A stretch of 64,000 nt of DNA from Streptomyces spiramyceticus (GTDB lineage Bacteria > Actinomycetota > Actinomycetes > Streptomycetales > Streptomycetaceae). The notes below the pieces were generated by a model that searched no databases, had not been told where the DNA came from, and worked only from the letters and a program-made list of their open reading frames with translations. A program made the position numbers and the translations under genes. This document shows, piece by piece, positions 8,760-17,245 of the stretch. Numbering within the stretch: position 1 is the first letter of the stretch; each line of letters begins with the position of its first letter. Location: positions 2,824,001-2,888,000 of the forward strand of contig NZ_JARBAX010000001.1 in NCBI RefSeq assembly GCF_028807635.1. The letters are read 5' to 3'.

Positions 8760-9008
8760 GTGAGTACTGAAACCCAATCAACCCAGGCCGAGGCCGGGGA
8801 CCGACTGGTTCGCGTCGGTGCCGTCGTCTTCTTCGTCGGCGCACTGGCCACGCTGGTCACGGTCGCCCCGCTGTTCCTCGGTACCGAGCCGTTCCCCTCG
8901 GTGGCGTACGCCGTGTGCATGCTGATGGGCGCCGGTTTCATGATCGCCGCCGCCGGGGTGCTCCGGTCGATCGCCGCGCAGCGGCGTCAGGCGCGTTCCG
9001 CGCAGTAG
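8760..9008 (+). CDS. Small integral membrane protein
   Basis: An 82-residue protein with two membrane helices (about residues 19-40 and 49-69) and a short basic tail 'RSIAAQRRQARSAQ'. No family is recognised beyond conservation I expect in Streptomyces. It has no clear ribosome-binding site; a TACCCT hexamer ends six bases before the GTG, so the message may be leaderless. Its 3' end overlaps the convergent HAD gene by 22 bases. Confidence 0.75.
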   Translation: MSTETQSTQAEAGDRLVRVGAVVFFVGALATLVTVAPLFLGTEPFPSVAYAVCMLMGAGFMIAAAGVLRSIAAQRRQARSAQ

Positions 9009-9610
9009 GAGTTCAGCCAGGCCGGGAACGTGGTGAGGTCGGCCAGGACCACGTCCGCACCGGCCTCGCGCAGTTCGTCCACGCCGCAGGGACCGGTGGG
9101 TACGGCAACGGACAGCGCGTCCGCCGCCCGCGCCCCGCGTACGTCCCCGGTGTGGTCGCCGACGTACACCGACGCGCCGTGCTCGCGCAGAGCCTCCGCC
9201 TTGGCCTCCGCCCAGAGCCAGCCGATGACGGCGTGCGGCTCGATGCCGAGGTGCGCGAGGTGGAGCTTGGCGTTCGGCTCGTGCTTCGCGGTGACGACGA
9301 CGGCCCGGCCGCCGGCAGCCCGTACCGCCGCGACGGCTTCACGCGCGCCCGTCATGGCGGGGGACGGCGTGATGGCGTACTCCGGGTAGATCGCGCGGTA
9401 GCGGTCGCCCATCTCCTGGATACGGGCGGCGGGGAACCAGTGCGCCAACTCCAGCTCCAGGGGCGGGCCGAGCCGGGTGACCGCCAGGTCGGCGTCGATG
9501 TATGTCCCGGTCTCGGCGGAAAGCGCCTGATACGCGGCCCTGATGCCGGGCCTGGAGTCGATGAGCGTCATGTCCAGGTCGAAACCGACCGTCAGCGGGT
9601 GCGTAGCCAT
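8987..9610 (-). CDS. HAD-superfamily phosphatase (phosphoglycolate phosphatase-like)
   Basis: A soluble 207-residue HAD hydrolase. Motif I 'FDLDMTLIDS' near residue 10 holds the nucleophile and acid/base aspartates. Motif II is the Thr of 'VVVTAK' near 115, and motif IV is 'VYVGDHTGDVRGA' near 160. A helical cap sits between motifs I and II, as in the Gph/PGP subgroup. The ATG at 9610 was preferred to one at 9619 because family members start close to motif I. The substrate cannot be told from sequence. Its end overlaps the facing small membrane protein gene. Confidence 0.9.
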   Translation of the reverse strand: MATHPLTVGFDLDMTLIDSRPGIRAAYQALSAETGTYIDADLAVTRLGPPLELELAHWFPAARIQEMGDRYRAIYPEYAITPSPAMTGAREAVAAVRAAGGRAVVVTAKHEPNAKLHLAHLGIEPHAVIGWLWAEAKAEALREHGASVYVGDHTGDVRGARAADALSVAVPTGPCGVDELREAGADVVLADLTTFPAWLNSYCAERA

Positions 9611-9688
9611 GACGGCCATTGTGCCGATACGCAGTGTGCCGACGAGGGCCCCCCGGCCCCGGCCCGCCCCAACACCCCACCCGTACAC

Positions 9689-9707
9689 TTAGCCAAGCCT
9701 TACCAAC
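9689..9707 (+). promoter_or_regulatory. Iron-box-like operator (DmdR/IdeR type)
   Basis: TTAGCCAAGCCTTACCAAC matches 14 of 19 positions of the actinomycete iron box TWAGGTTAGSCTWACCTWA. It lies 17 bases before the remnant start codon at 9724, where iron repressors normally bind. Confidence 0.5.
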
Positions 9708-9723
9708 CTCCCGATTGGGCCAG

Positions 9724-9908
9724 ATGCGAGCCGCCGCCAGCCACCCCGGACGCATCCTGGTGACCCGCCGCATCGGCTGGACGACTGCGGCCGTCGCGGC
9801 TCTCCTGCTCTCTTCACGGTCGACGACGAGCTGTGGATCCAGGGCATCGGCTACACCGCCGCAGGCGAGATCCTGGACGAGATGCAGGGCTTCCTGACCA
9901 AGAAGTAG
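9724..9908 (+). pseudogene. Remnant of an iron-siderophore binding lipoprotein gene
   Basis: An ATG at 9724 opens a signal-peptide-like start ('ILVTRRIGWTTAAVAALLL'). About 100 bases in, a different frame gives 'FTVDDELWIQGIGYTAAG' and on to a TAG at 9906-9908. The second part resembles the extreme C terminus of iron-siderophore substrate-binding proteins, which end in a 'GIGxTAAxxxLDD' helix. The two ends together encode only about 60 residues against about 330 expected, so most of the gene seems deleted, with the frame broken at the join. The iron-box-like site upstream fits this origin. Family call is by memory of the motif only. Confidence 0.5.
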
Positions 9909-9951
9909 CAGGAAGCAGCAAGAAGCAGACGGCTGACGGAATCAGGCGGTG

Positions 9952-11022
9952 TCAGCGCCTCCGCGCCCGCCACACCAGGTACAGCGCGGAGGCGACGGCC
10001 GCCGCCTGTACGACCACGGGCCACATGCCCGAGATCGCCTCGCCCATCGCGCCCTGCGCTATCGGCTCTCCCCAGCGCCCTTCCGTCCGGCCCCACAGCC
10101 AGACGACGCCGCCCGTCGCGACCAGCCCCGGCAGGCCGAGCACCGCCCACTTCGCCTGGGCGCGGCTGATGCGCTGGGAGGCGTACGCGAGGAGCCAGCC
10201 GCCACCCAGCGCGAGCCAGTTGCGGAACACGGCGCCGCCGACGAGCAGCGCAGCGGCGAGCAGCAGGACGAGGTGGGCGGGCGGGCGTGATGCGGCAGCC
10301 GGCGCCGGTTCCGGCTCGGTTCCTGTGGCCGTACGGCGCAGGAGCCTCGGACGCCAACGGCGCGGGGCGTCGTCGGGCGCCTTCTCGACAGCCTCGGCTT
10401 CCGCCTCCGCCTCTGCCTCCGCTTTCTCCGCCTCCGCCTTGGCGGGCTCCCTGGACGGCGGGGGCTTCAGTATTTCCGGGATCTCGACCCCGCCGACGAA
10501 ACCGGGCACTGTCGCGCCCATGCCGAAAGGCCCCGGCTCCACGCGCCACCAGTCGGGTTCGCTGCCCTGCGGGCCGAGTTCGTCCGTGCCCGCGAGGTGC
10601 GGCGGGGACGCGGCGTGGGACGACTCGGCGACAGGCTCGCCGTGCGACTCGAACGCCTTGTCGCGGGTGCGCGGGCGCGGAATCCGCAGCGAACGCCCCT
10701 TCGGCTCCGTCGACTTGTCTCGCTGCCCCGGCAGTACGGCCGACCGCCCCGCGGGCCGCGACCGCCCCGCCCGCTCCGCAGAACCCGGCAGCGACCCGCC
10801 CGACGCCGCCTGCACCAGCTCGGCCGGAGAACCGATCCTGCCCAGGATGCGGCGTACCGCCGCCGGACTGTCCGGGCCCGGCTTCGCGCGCTGACGGTCG
10901 ATCTCCTCGCGCAGCGCGGACACCAGCCGCATCCGGGCCGCGGAGGGCAGCTGGTGCTGCTGAGCCAGGTCTCCGACCCGGCTCAGATAGTCGTAGACGA
11001 GCTGATCGCTCTCGATCCCCAC
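9952..11022 (-). CDS. Membrane protein with N-terminal HAAS-like domain
   Basis: A 356-residue protein. Residues 1-80 form a helical module ('YDYLSRVGDLAQQHQL', then 'RMRLVSALREEIDRQRA' and 'RILGRIGSPAELVQAA') like HAAS/DUF1700-type cytoplasmic domains. A long low-complexity linker includes a Glu-Ala run (near residues 225-240). The last 120 residues hold about four membrane helices. The GTG at 11022 was chosen over an upstream start because the helical domain begins there. It diverges from the helicase-associated gene. Function unknown; HAAS domains often pair with PadR regulators or sensory membrane modules, but no PadR gene is here. Confidence 0.8.
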   Translation of the reverse strand: MGIESDQLVYDYLSRVGDLAQQHQLPSAARMRLVSALREEIDRQRAKPGPDSPAAVRRILGRIGSPAELVQAASGGSLPGSAERAGRSRPAGRSAVLPGQRDKSTEPKGRSLRIPRPRTRDKAFESHGEPVAESSHAASPPHLAGTDELGPQGSEPDWWRVEPGPFGMGATVPGFVGGVEIPEILKPPPSREPAKAEAEKAEAEAEAEAEAVEKAPDDAPRRWRPRLLRRTATGTEPEPAPAAASRPPAHLVLLLAAALLVGGAVFRNWLALGGGWLLAYASQRISRAQAKWAVLGLPGLVATGGVVWLWGRTEGRWGEPIAQGAMGEAISGMWPVVVQAAAVASALYLVWRARRR

Positions 11023-11148
11023 TCGACGGTCCGTCCCCTCGCCCTCCGGCTGCCCTGCGGCCGCCCTGCGACTGCCTGCACCGACGGTAGCGCCACACCG
11101 GCTACCGTGGGGCGGATGGGGACCGGCGAGCGCAACCAGGAGGCGCAC

Positions 11149-13692
11149 GTGTCCGAAGGATCAGGCGCAACGCCACCACGCACGCTCGCGGAAGCCCTGC
11201 GCACCCGCGACGACGCGTCGCTGGCCGCGTTGCTGCGCGCCCGCCCCGACCTGCTCTCGCCCGTCCCGAGCGACCTCTCGCAGCTCGCCACCCGTGCGGC
11301 GACCCGCGCCTCCGTCGTGCGTGCCCTGGAGCACCTCGACCGGTTCACGCTCCAGACTGCCGAGGCCCTCGCTGTGGCGCCCGACCCGGCTCCCTACGAG
11401 GCGCTGCGCTCGCTGATGACCGGCGACGACGGCGACCCGGCGATCGACGCCGCGCTGCCCGGGGCCGTCGCCACCCTGCGCGAGCAGGCGCTGCTGTGGG
11501 GCGGCAACGACCGGCTGCGGCTGGTGCGTACCGCTCGCGAGCTGCTCGCCCCCTCCCCCGGGCACCCGTCCCCCACCGGCCTCGGCCCAACCGTCGCCGA
11601 GGCGACCGCCGGGATGTCGCCGGGGCGGTGGCAGGAGATCCTGGCCGCGGCCGGGCTGCCCACCACGCACGACCCGGTGTCGGCCGGCGCCGCGCTGACC
11701 TCGCTGTTCACCGACCGCGCCCGCATGTCGGCGCTGCTCGACACGGCCCCGCCCGAGGCCCTGATGGTGCTGGAGCGGCTGGTGTGGGGGCCGCCGTACG
11801 GCGAGGTGACCGCCGACCCCACGCGGCCCGTGCGCTGGCTGCGCGACCGCGGCCTCCTGCTGCCCACGAGCCTGCGTACGGTCGTGCTGCCGCGCGAGGC
11901 CGCCCTGCATCTGCGCGCCGGGCGCGCGCACCGCACGCCGGAGCCCGTGCCGCCCGCCGTCACGCCCGCCGCTGAATACAGTCCCCAGGTTGTGGACCGT
12001 ACGGCCGCGGGCCAGGCGTACATGGCGCTGTCCACCATCGAGGAGCTGCTCAAGGACTGGAACGAGGGCGGCCCGGCCGTCATGCGCTCCGGCGGCCTGA
12101 GCGTCCGCGACCTCAAGCGCACGGCCACCGCCCTCGACCTGCCGGAGCCCACGGCCGCCTTCTGGGTCGAACTGGCTTACGCGGCGGGGCTGTTGGCGCC
12201 GGACGGCGAGCCCTCCGAGCGGTACGCCGCCACGCCCGCGTACGACGACTGGCTCGACCTCGCGCCGCAGGACCGCTGGGCCCGCCTCGCCGCCGCCTGG
12301 CTCAACGCCACCCGGACGGCGGGCCTGATCGGCGGCCAGGACGTCAAGGGCCGCGCCCTCTCGGCCCTCGGCCCCGACCTCGACCGCTCGGCGGCCCCCG
12401 AGGTACGCCGCCGCGTCCTCGACCTCCTCGCCGGACTCCCCGAGGGCGCCGCGCCCACCCCGGAGAATGTGCTGGCCCGGCTGCGCTGGGAGCGCCCGCT
12501 GCGCGCCGCCGCCGCTTCCGCTCCCGACGGCGGCGGTGACCTGCGCTCCCGTATCGCCCTGTGGACCCTGAACGAGGCCGAACTCCTCGGCGTCACAGGC
12601 CGGGGCGCACTCTCCGCCCACGGCCGCGCACTGCTGGGCACGGGCCGGGCGGGTGCGGGCCGGGCGGCTGCCGACCGGGCAGAGACGGGCCGGGCGGGCG
12701 GCGCGGCCCGGCCGAGTGACGCCGAGGCCGCCGCGTCCGCCGTGCGCGCCGCCGTACTGCTCGCACCGCTCATCCCCGAGCCCCTCGACCACGTACTCCT
12801 CCAGGCCGACCTCACCGCCGTCGCACCCGGCCCGCTCCAGCGCCCGCTCGCCGACACGCTGGGCGTCCTCGCCGACGTCGAGTCGAAGGGCGGGGCGACG
12901 GTGTACCGCTTCACGCCCGCCTCCGTACGCCGCGCACTCGACGCCGGACACGCCGCCTCCGACCTCCACACCTTCCTCGCCGCACACAGCCGTACGCCCG
13001 TACCGCAGCCGCTGAGCTACCTCATCGACGACGTCGCCCGGAAGCACGGGCACCTCAGGGTCGGCGCCGCTTCCGCCTATGTGCGCTGCGACGACGACGC
13101 GATGCTGGGCGAGATCCTCGCCGACAAGCGGTCGCAGCCGCTGGGCCTGCGACGCCTCGCCCCCACGGTGCTGGCCGCGCAGACCGACCCGGCGACGCTC
13201 CTCGAAGGCCTGCGCTCGATGGGCTTCGCGCCCGCCGCCGAGTCCGCGGCCGGAGACGTGCTGATCACCAGGACCGATGCCTACCGCACGCCGCCCCGCA
13301 CCGCGCCCGCCCCTGTCCCGGAGGGGCCGCCGACGCCGGACGACACGCTGCTGGGCGCGGCGCTGCGCGCGATCCGGGCCGGCGACATGGCGTCGACGGC
13401 TGTGCGCAAGGACACCCCGGCAGAGCGGTCGGAGGGGCACGCGAAGTCCCCCGGGGAGCTGCCCCGCACCACCGCCGCCGAGACCCTCGCCACCGTCCAG
13501 GCCGCGGCCCTCACCGGCTCGGCCGTCTGGATCGGGTACGTCAACGCGGAAGGCGCGGCCAGCCAGCGCGTGATCGCGCCGGTGCGTGTCGAGGGCGGTT
13601 TCGTGACGGCGTACGACCACACGGCCGACGAGGTACGGACGTACCCGCTGCACCGCATCACGGGCGTCGCGGAGCTGGCCGACAGTCCGTAG
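11149..13692 (+). CDS. Helicase-associated (XPB N-terminal-like, Helicase_C_3) protein
   Basis: An 847-residue soluble protein, very rich in Ala, Leu and Arg. It matches the actinobacterial family annotated as helicase C-terminal / XPB-Ssl2-like N-terminal domain, with repeated winged-helix-like segments and a C-terminal WYL-like section ('GSAVWIGYVNAEGAA' near residue 785). I see no Walker A or DEAD box, so it is not itself a motor. A perfect AGGAGG ends six bases before the GTG at 11149, fixing the start; the frame upstream is a shadow. An XPB helicase lies 1.5 kb downstream on the same strand, so a joint role in DNA repair or transcription-coupled remodelling is likely but inferred. Confidence 0.88.
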   Translation: MSEGSGATPPRTLAEALRTRDDASLAALLRARPDLLSPVPSDLSQLATRAATRASVVRALEHLDRFTLQTAEALAVAPDPAPYEALRSLMTGDDGDPAIDAALPGAVATLREQALLWGGNDRLRLVRTARELLAPSPGHPSPTGLGPTVAEATAGMSPGRWQEILAAAGLPTTHDPVSAGAALTSLFTDRARMSALLDTAPPEALMVLERLVWGPPYGEVTADPTRPVRWLRDRGLLLPTSLRTVVLPREAALHLRAGRAHRTPEPVPPAVTPAAEYSPQVVDRTAAGQAYMALSTIEELLKDWNEGGPAVMRSGGLSVRDLKRTATALDLPEPTAAFWVELAYAAGLLAPDGEPSERYAATPAYDDWLDLAPQDRWARLAAAWLNATRTAGLIGGQDVKGRALSALGPDLDRSAAPEVRRRVLDLLAGLPEGAAPTPENVLARLRWERPLRAAAASAPDGGGDLRSRIALWTLNEAELLGVTGRGALSAHGRALLGTGRAGAGRAAADRAETGRAGGAARPSDAEAAASAVRAAVLLAPLIPEPLDHVLLQADLTAVAPGPLQRPLADTLGVLADVESKGGATVYRFTPASVRRALDAGHAASDLHTFLAAHSRTPVPQPLSYLIDDVARKHGHLRVGAASAYVRCDDDAMLGEILADKRSQPLGLRRLAPTVLAAQTDPATLLEGLRSMGFAPAAESAAGDVLITRTDAYRTPPRTAPAPVPEGPPTPDDTLLGAALRAIRAGDMASTAVRKDTPAERSEGHAKSPGELPRTTAAETLATVQAAALTGSAVWIGYVNAEGAASQRVIAPVRVEGGFVTAYDHTADEVRTYPLHRITGVAELADSP

Positions 13693-13734
13693 GACATAAG
13701 ACCTTCCGGCGGTGAACCGCCGTACCGTTGAGGA

Positions 13735-14547
13735 ATGAAGCGTCCGGAACAAAAGCTCGAACCGCTCGACGTGACCGACGAAGAGCGCAGGACGCTGGAG
13801 AGCTGGGTCCGGCGGCGCAGGACCGCCCAGTCCCACGAAGCCAAGGACATGGCCCTGCGCGCCCAGATCGTGCTGGCCTCGACCCGCCCCGGCGACGACG
13901 GAAACCCCGTGTCACCGCGTGTCGTGGCGCACCGACTGGGGATCTCCTACGAGACCGCGGCGAAGTGGCGCAGCCGGTTCGTGGAGGACCGGCTGGACGG
14001 GCTGACCGGCCCCGACGTGCCCTTCGTCCCCGACGTACCGGCCGACGAGACGGCGCGCCGTCCCGCACCGCCGGGGCCGTCCGCCGAACCGTTCGACCCG
14101 GACGAGGTGTACGACGTGGTGGGGCTGTATCTGGCTCCGCCCGAGCGGGCCATGGCCCTGTGCACGGCCGAAAAGCCGTCGCACACCGCTCCCCCGGCCG
14201 AGGCCGCCGCACTCCTCAGCGCACTGGACGCGACCACGGGCGAGGTCCTCGGCTCGCTGCACCGCAGGCACCGGGCGGTCGAGTTCCGCAGGTTCCTGTC
14301 CAGGGTCGACGCGGACGTCCCCGAGGAGCTCCAGGTACACGTCGTCTGCGACAACTACGCCACCCACCGGGCGCCGACCGTGAAGAACTGGCTGCTGGCA
14401 CACCCCCGCTTCCACCCGCACTTCACGCCCGCGGACTCGCCGTGGCCGACGCTGCGGCTGGGGTCCGTACCCGCCGTGGAGGAGGACGTCCGCCTGTGGT
14501 CCGCCGCGTGGGACGCCGCGCCGAAGCCGTACGTCTGGACGGCCTGA
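13735..14547 (+). CDS. IS630-family transposase-derived protein, catalytic residues lost
   Basis: A 270-residue intact protein clearly built like an IS630 transposase. It has a helix-turn-helix at about residues 58-85 ('RVVAHRLGISYETAAKWRSR') and a DDE-type core ('GSLHRRHRAVEFRRFL', 'HVVCDNYATHRAPTVKNWL', 'HPHFTP') ending 'PKPYVWTA'. Of the three catalytic acids, the first (normally Asp in a VDEK motif) is Ala145, the second is kept (Asp206), and the third (Glu of LVERWF) is gone because that stretch is replaced. No terminal repeats are seen. It should not transpose but may still bind DNA, so it looks domesticated. It sits between the helicase-associated gene (gap 42 bases) and the lipoprotein gene. 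Confidence 0.8.
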   Translation: MKRPEQKLEPLDVTDEERRTLESWVRRRRTAQSHEAKDMALRAQIVLASTRPGDDGNPVSPRVVAHRLGISYETAAKWRSRFVEDRLDGLTGPDVPFVPDVPADETARRPAPPGPSAEPFDPDEVYDVVGLYLAPPERAMALCTAEKPSHTAPPAEAAALLSALDATTGEVLGSLHRRHRAVEFRRFLSRVDADVPEELQVHVVCDNYATHRAPTVKNWLLAHPRFHPHFTPADSPWPTLRLGSVPAVEEDVRLWSAAWDAAPKPYVWTA

Positions 14548-14584
14548 GAGGGCCTGCTCGGCGGGCGGCCTCAGCGAGCCGACC

Positions 14585-15028
14585 TCAGCGGGGGACGAGA
14601 CCGGTGCCGGGCGCCGCCGTCAGCGACGCCTGCCAGGTCCCCTCCTTGTCGCACGCCTTGCCGTTGGGCCAGTGCTCGGTCATCCGGACCTTCGCGCTGT
14701 CGTCCATGATCACGCGGCCGCCCTCGACCGTGGTGACCTTGAACCGCACGTCCAGTTCCTTGTCCCGTACGTCGTCGGGCACCAGCACCCGCATGCCGGC
14801 GACGGCCTCCCCGGCATCCTGGGCCCGCTCCTCGCACCGCCCGTCGGCGCACAGGCGCAGGACGACGGGCCCGGGATCCTTCGCGCCGCCGGGTTCGTAG
14901 CTCACGCTGATCCCGGGCACGCCGCCGATCAGCGTGCAGGTACGGGTGCCGTCGCCGAGACCGCAGCCGACGAGGGTCAGGGTGAGCAGCGCGAAGGGCA
15001 AGGCTGCGGTACGGATGCGGATGGTCAC
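14585..15028 (-). CDS. Secreted lipoprotein, unknown function
   Basis: A 147-residue lipoprotein. From the GTG at 15028 a short basic start and hydrophobic stretch end in the lipobox 'LVGC'. The mature domain has paired Cys (in 'RTCTLIG', 'LRLCADGRCEE', 'GKACDKEG') and beta-rich spacing. No family is recognised. A GGGGGCC run lies a few bases before the GTG. It diverges from the XPB helicase gene with 146 bases between. Confidence 0.8.
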   Translation of the reverse strand: MTIRIRTAALPFALLTLTLVGCGLGDGTRTCTLIGGVPGISVSYEPGGAKDPGPVVLRLCADGRCEERAQDAGEAVAGMRVLVPDDVRDKELDVRFKVTTVEGGRVIMDDSAKVRMTEHWPNGKACDKEGTWQASLTAAPGTGLVPR

Positions 15029-15174
15029 GAGGCCCCCAGGTCGTTGTGGGAGAACCGTATCCGCAGGGGATCCGCACGGGATCCACACGGGCCACGACCT
15101 GTATCGCGCTCAGTACGGCACACTGGACGTTTGGCCGTACGAGCCGACATTCCGCAGAAAGGGCCGAAGCACGC

Positions 15175-16812
15175 GTGAACGGACCCCTCATCGTCCAGAG
15201 CGACAAGACCCTGCTCCTGGAAGTCGATCACGACAGGGCCGACGCCTGCCGCCGTGCCATCGCGCCCTTCGCCGAGCTGGAGCGCGCCCCCGAGCACATC
15301 CACACCTACCGGGTGACGCCGCTCGGCCTGTGGAACGCGCGGGCCGCCGGTCACGACGCCGAGCAGGTCGTCGACGCGCTCGTCGAGTTCTCCCGCTACC
15401 CCGTCCCGCACGCGCTGCTCGTCGACGTCGCCGAGACGATGGCCCGCTACGGCCGCCTCACCCTCTCCAAGCACCCCGTGCACGGTCTCGTCCTGACGTC
15501 CACGGACCGCCCCGTACTGGAAGAAATCCTCCGCTCGAAGAAGGTCCAGCCGCTGGTCGGGACCCGTATCGACGCGGACACGGTCGCCGTCCACCCCTCC
15601 GAGCGCGGCCAGATCAAGCAGACGCTGCTCAAGTTGGGCTGGCCCGCGGAGGACCTCGCGGGTTACGTCGACGGCGAGGCGCACGCGATCGAGCTCGCGG
15701 AGAACGGCTGGGCGCTGCGCCCGTACCAGAAGCAGGCCGTCGAGGGCTTCTGGCACGGCGGCTCGGGCGTCGTGGTCCTCCCCTGCGGCGCCGGCAAGAC
15801 CCTGGTCGGCGCGGGCGCCATGGCCCAGGCCAAGGCGACCACCCTGATCCTCGTCACGAATACGGTTTCCGCGCGCCAGTGGAAGCACGAGCTGGTGAAG
15901 CGGACCTCGTTGACCGAGGACGAGATCGGTGAGTACAGCGGTACGCGGAAGGAAATCCGCCCCGTCACCATCGCGACGTACCAGGTCCTGACGACGAAGC
16001 GGAAGGGCATCTACCCGCACCTGGAGCTCTTCGACTCCCGTGACTGGGGCCTGATCGTGTACGACGAGGTGCACCTGCTGCCCGCGCCCGTCTTCAAGTT
16101 CACGGCGGACCTCCAGGCGCGGCGCCGGCTCGGGCTCACGGCGACGCTCGTGCGCGAGGACGGCCGCGAGTCGGACGTCTTCTCGCTGATCGGGCCGAAG
16201 CGTTTCGACGCGCCCTGGAAGGAGATCGAGGCACAGGGTTACATCGCCCCGGCGGACTGTGTCGAGGTCCGGGTCAACCTGACCGACAGCGAGCGTCTCG
16301 CCTACGCGACGGCCGAGACGGAAGAGAAGTACCGCTACTGCGCGACGACCGCGACCAAGCGGAAGGTGACTGAGGCGCTGGTACGGAGGTTCGCCGGCCA
16401 GCAGATCCTGGTCATCGGCCAGTACATCGACCAGCTGGACGAGCTGGGCGAGCACCTGGACGCGCCGGTCATCAAGGGCGAGACGTCCAACGCGCAGCGC
16501 GAGAAGCTCTTCGAGGCGTTCCGGCAGGGCGAGATCAGTGTGCTGGTCGTGTCGAAGGTCGCGAACTTCTCGATCGACCTGCCGGAGGCGACGGTCGCCA
16601 TTCAGGTGTCGGGCACGTTCGGCTCCCGGCAGGAGGAGGCGCAGCGCCTCGGCCGCGTGCTGCGCCCGAAGGCGGACGGGCACCAGGCGCACTTCTACTC
16701 GGTGGTCGCGCGCGACACGATCGACCAGGACTTCGCGGCGCACCGCCAGCGGTTCCTGGCGGAGCAGGGTTACGCGTACCGGATCGTGGACGCGGACGAG
16801 CTGATGGCGTAA
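15175..16812 (+). CDS. XPB-type DNA repair helicase
   Basis: A superfamily 2 DNA helicase of 545 residues. Walker A 'PCGAGKTLVGAG' lies near residue 205, the DEAD-like box is 'VYDEVH' near 300, motif III is 'GLTATLVREDG', and motif VI 'QRLGRVLRPK' lies near 495. An N-terminal damage-recognition-like domain precedes the motor, as in bacterial and archaeal XPB. It should unwind DNA 3' to 5' using ATP. The GTG at 15175 gives the natural N terminus 'MNGPLIVQSDKTLLLEV'; the Shine-Dalgarno is weak. Many actinobacteria carry this gene next to the helicase-associated protein at 11149. Here three features separate them. Confidence 0.95.
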   Translation: MNGPLIVQSDKTLLLEVDHDRADACRRAIAPFAELERAPEHIHTYRVTPLGLWNARAAGHDAEQVVDALVEFSRYPVPHALLVDVAETMARYGRLTLSKHPVHGLVLTSTDRPVLEEILRSKKVQPLVGTRIDADTVAVHPSERGQIKQTLLKLGWPAEDLAGYVDGEAHAIELAENGWALRPYQKQAVEGFWHGGSGVVVLPCGAGKTLVGAGAMAQAKATTLILVTNTVSARQWKHELVKRTSLTEDEIGEYSGTRKEIRPVTIATYQVLTTKRKGIYPHLELFDSRDWGLIVYDEVHLLPAPVFKFTADLQARRRLGLTATLVREDGRESDVFSLIGPKRFDAPWKEIEAQGYIAPADCVEVRVNLTDSERLAYATAETEEKYRYCATTATKRKVTEALVRRFAGQQILVIGQYIDQLDELGEHLDAPVIKGETSNAQREKLFEAFRQGEISVLVVSKVANFSIDLPEATVAIQVSGTFGSRQEEAQRLGRVLRPKADGHQAHFYSVVARDTIDQDFAAHRQRFLAEQGYAYRIVDADELMA

Positions 16813-16835
16813 GCACTCCGCCCAGGAGGTACGGG

Positions 16836-17171
16836 TTAGGAGTTGCCGTCGAGAAGGATGAGCAGAGGCGCCAGGACCAGCAGTGCGTACTGCGCCTTTA
16901 CGAGCCCGCTCTTCGGCGCGAAAAGGGCGGCCAGGCCTGCGAACCCCGCCGGGTAGAGCACCGCGAAACCGGCGTCGATGAGCGGGCCGCCGATCCCCTT
17001 GCCCTGCATGGCATCGGCCAGCGTGAGCATCATGCACAGCACCAGGTCGGCCACCAGCAGCACAAGTCCGATGCCCGCCGCCACACGGACGTCCTTCGCG
17101 GACCGGACGGAGGGGGCGGCCGTGGGTACGGCGGCCGGGGCGTCGGTCGTGTTCGCGTCGTTCGTCGTCAT
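16836..17171 (-). CDS. Small membrane protein with three helices
   Basis: A 111-residue protein. A Thr/Ala/Pro-rich cytoplasmic start (about 30 residues) is followed by three hydrophobic helices at about 35-57, 68-88 and 92-107. No family is recognised. The ATG at 17171 was chosen; the longer frame to 17249 adds a basic stretch unlike a membrane-protein start. It lies downstream of the GT87 gene on the same strand (gap 74 bases). Confidence 0.75.
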   Translation of the reverse strand: MTTNDANTTDAPAAVPTAAPSVRSAKDVRVAAGIGLVLLVADLVLCMMLTLADAMQGKGIGGPLIDAGFAVLYPAGFAGLAALFAPKSGLVKAQYALLVLAPLLILLDGNS

Positions 17172-17245
17172 AGGCCCACTCAAGCGCGTCGTGGCTGCGA
17201 AGTCGTGAGTACGGATGCTCATCCGTTCCCGGATGCGGACGCCAC

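Noticed and set aside
10597..11148. Upstream extension of the helicase-associated ORF by about 180 codons
   Set aside because: It runs antisense through the HAAS-like gene; a perfect AGGAGG before the GTG at 11149 fixes the start.
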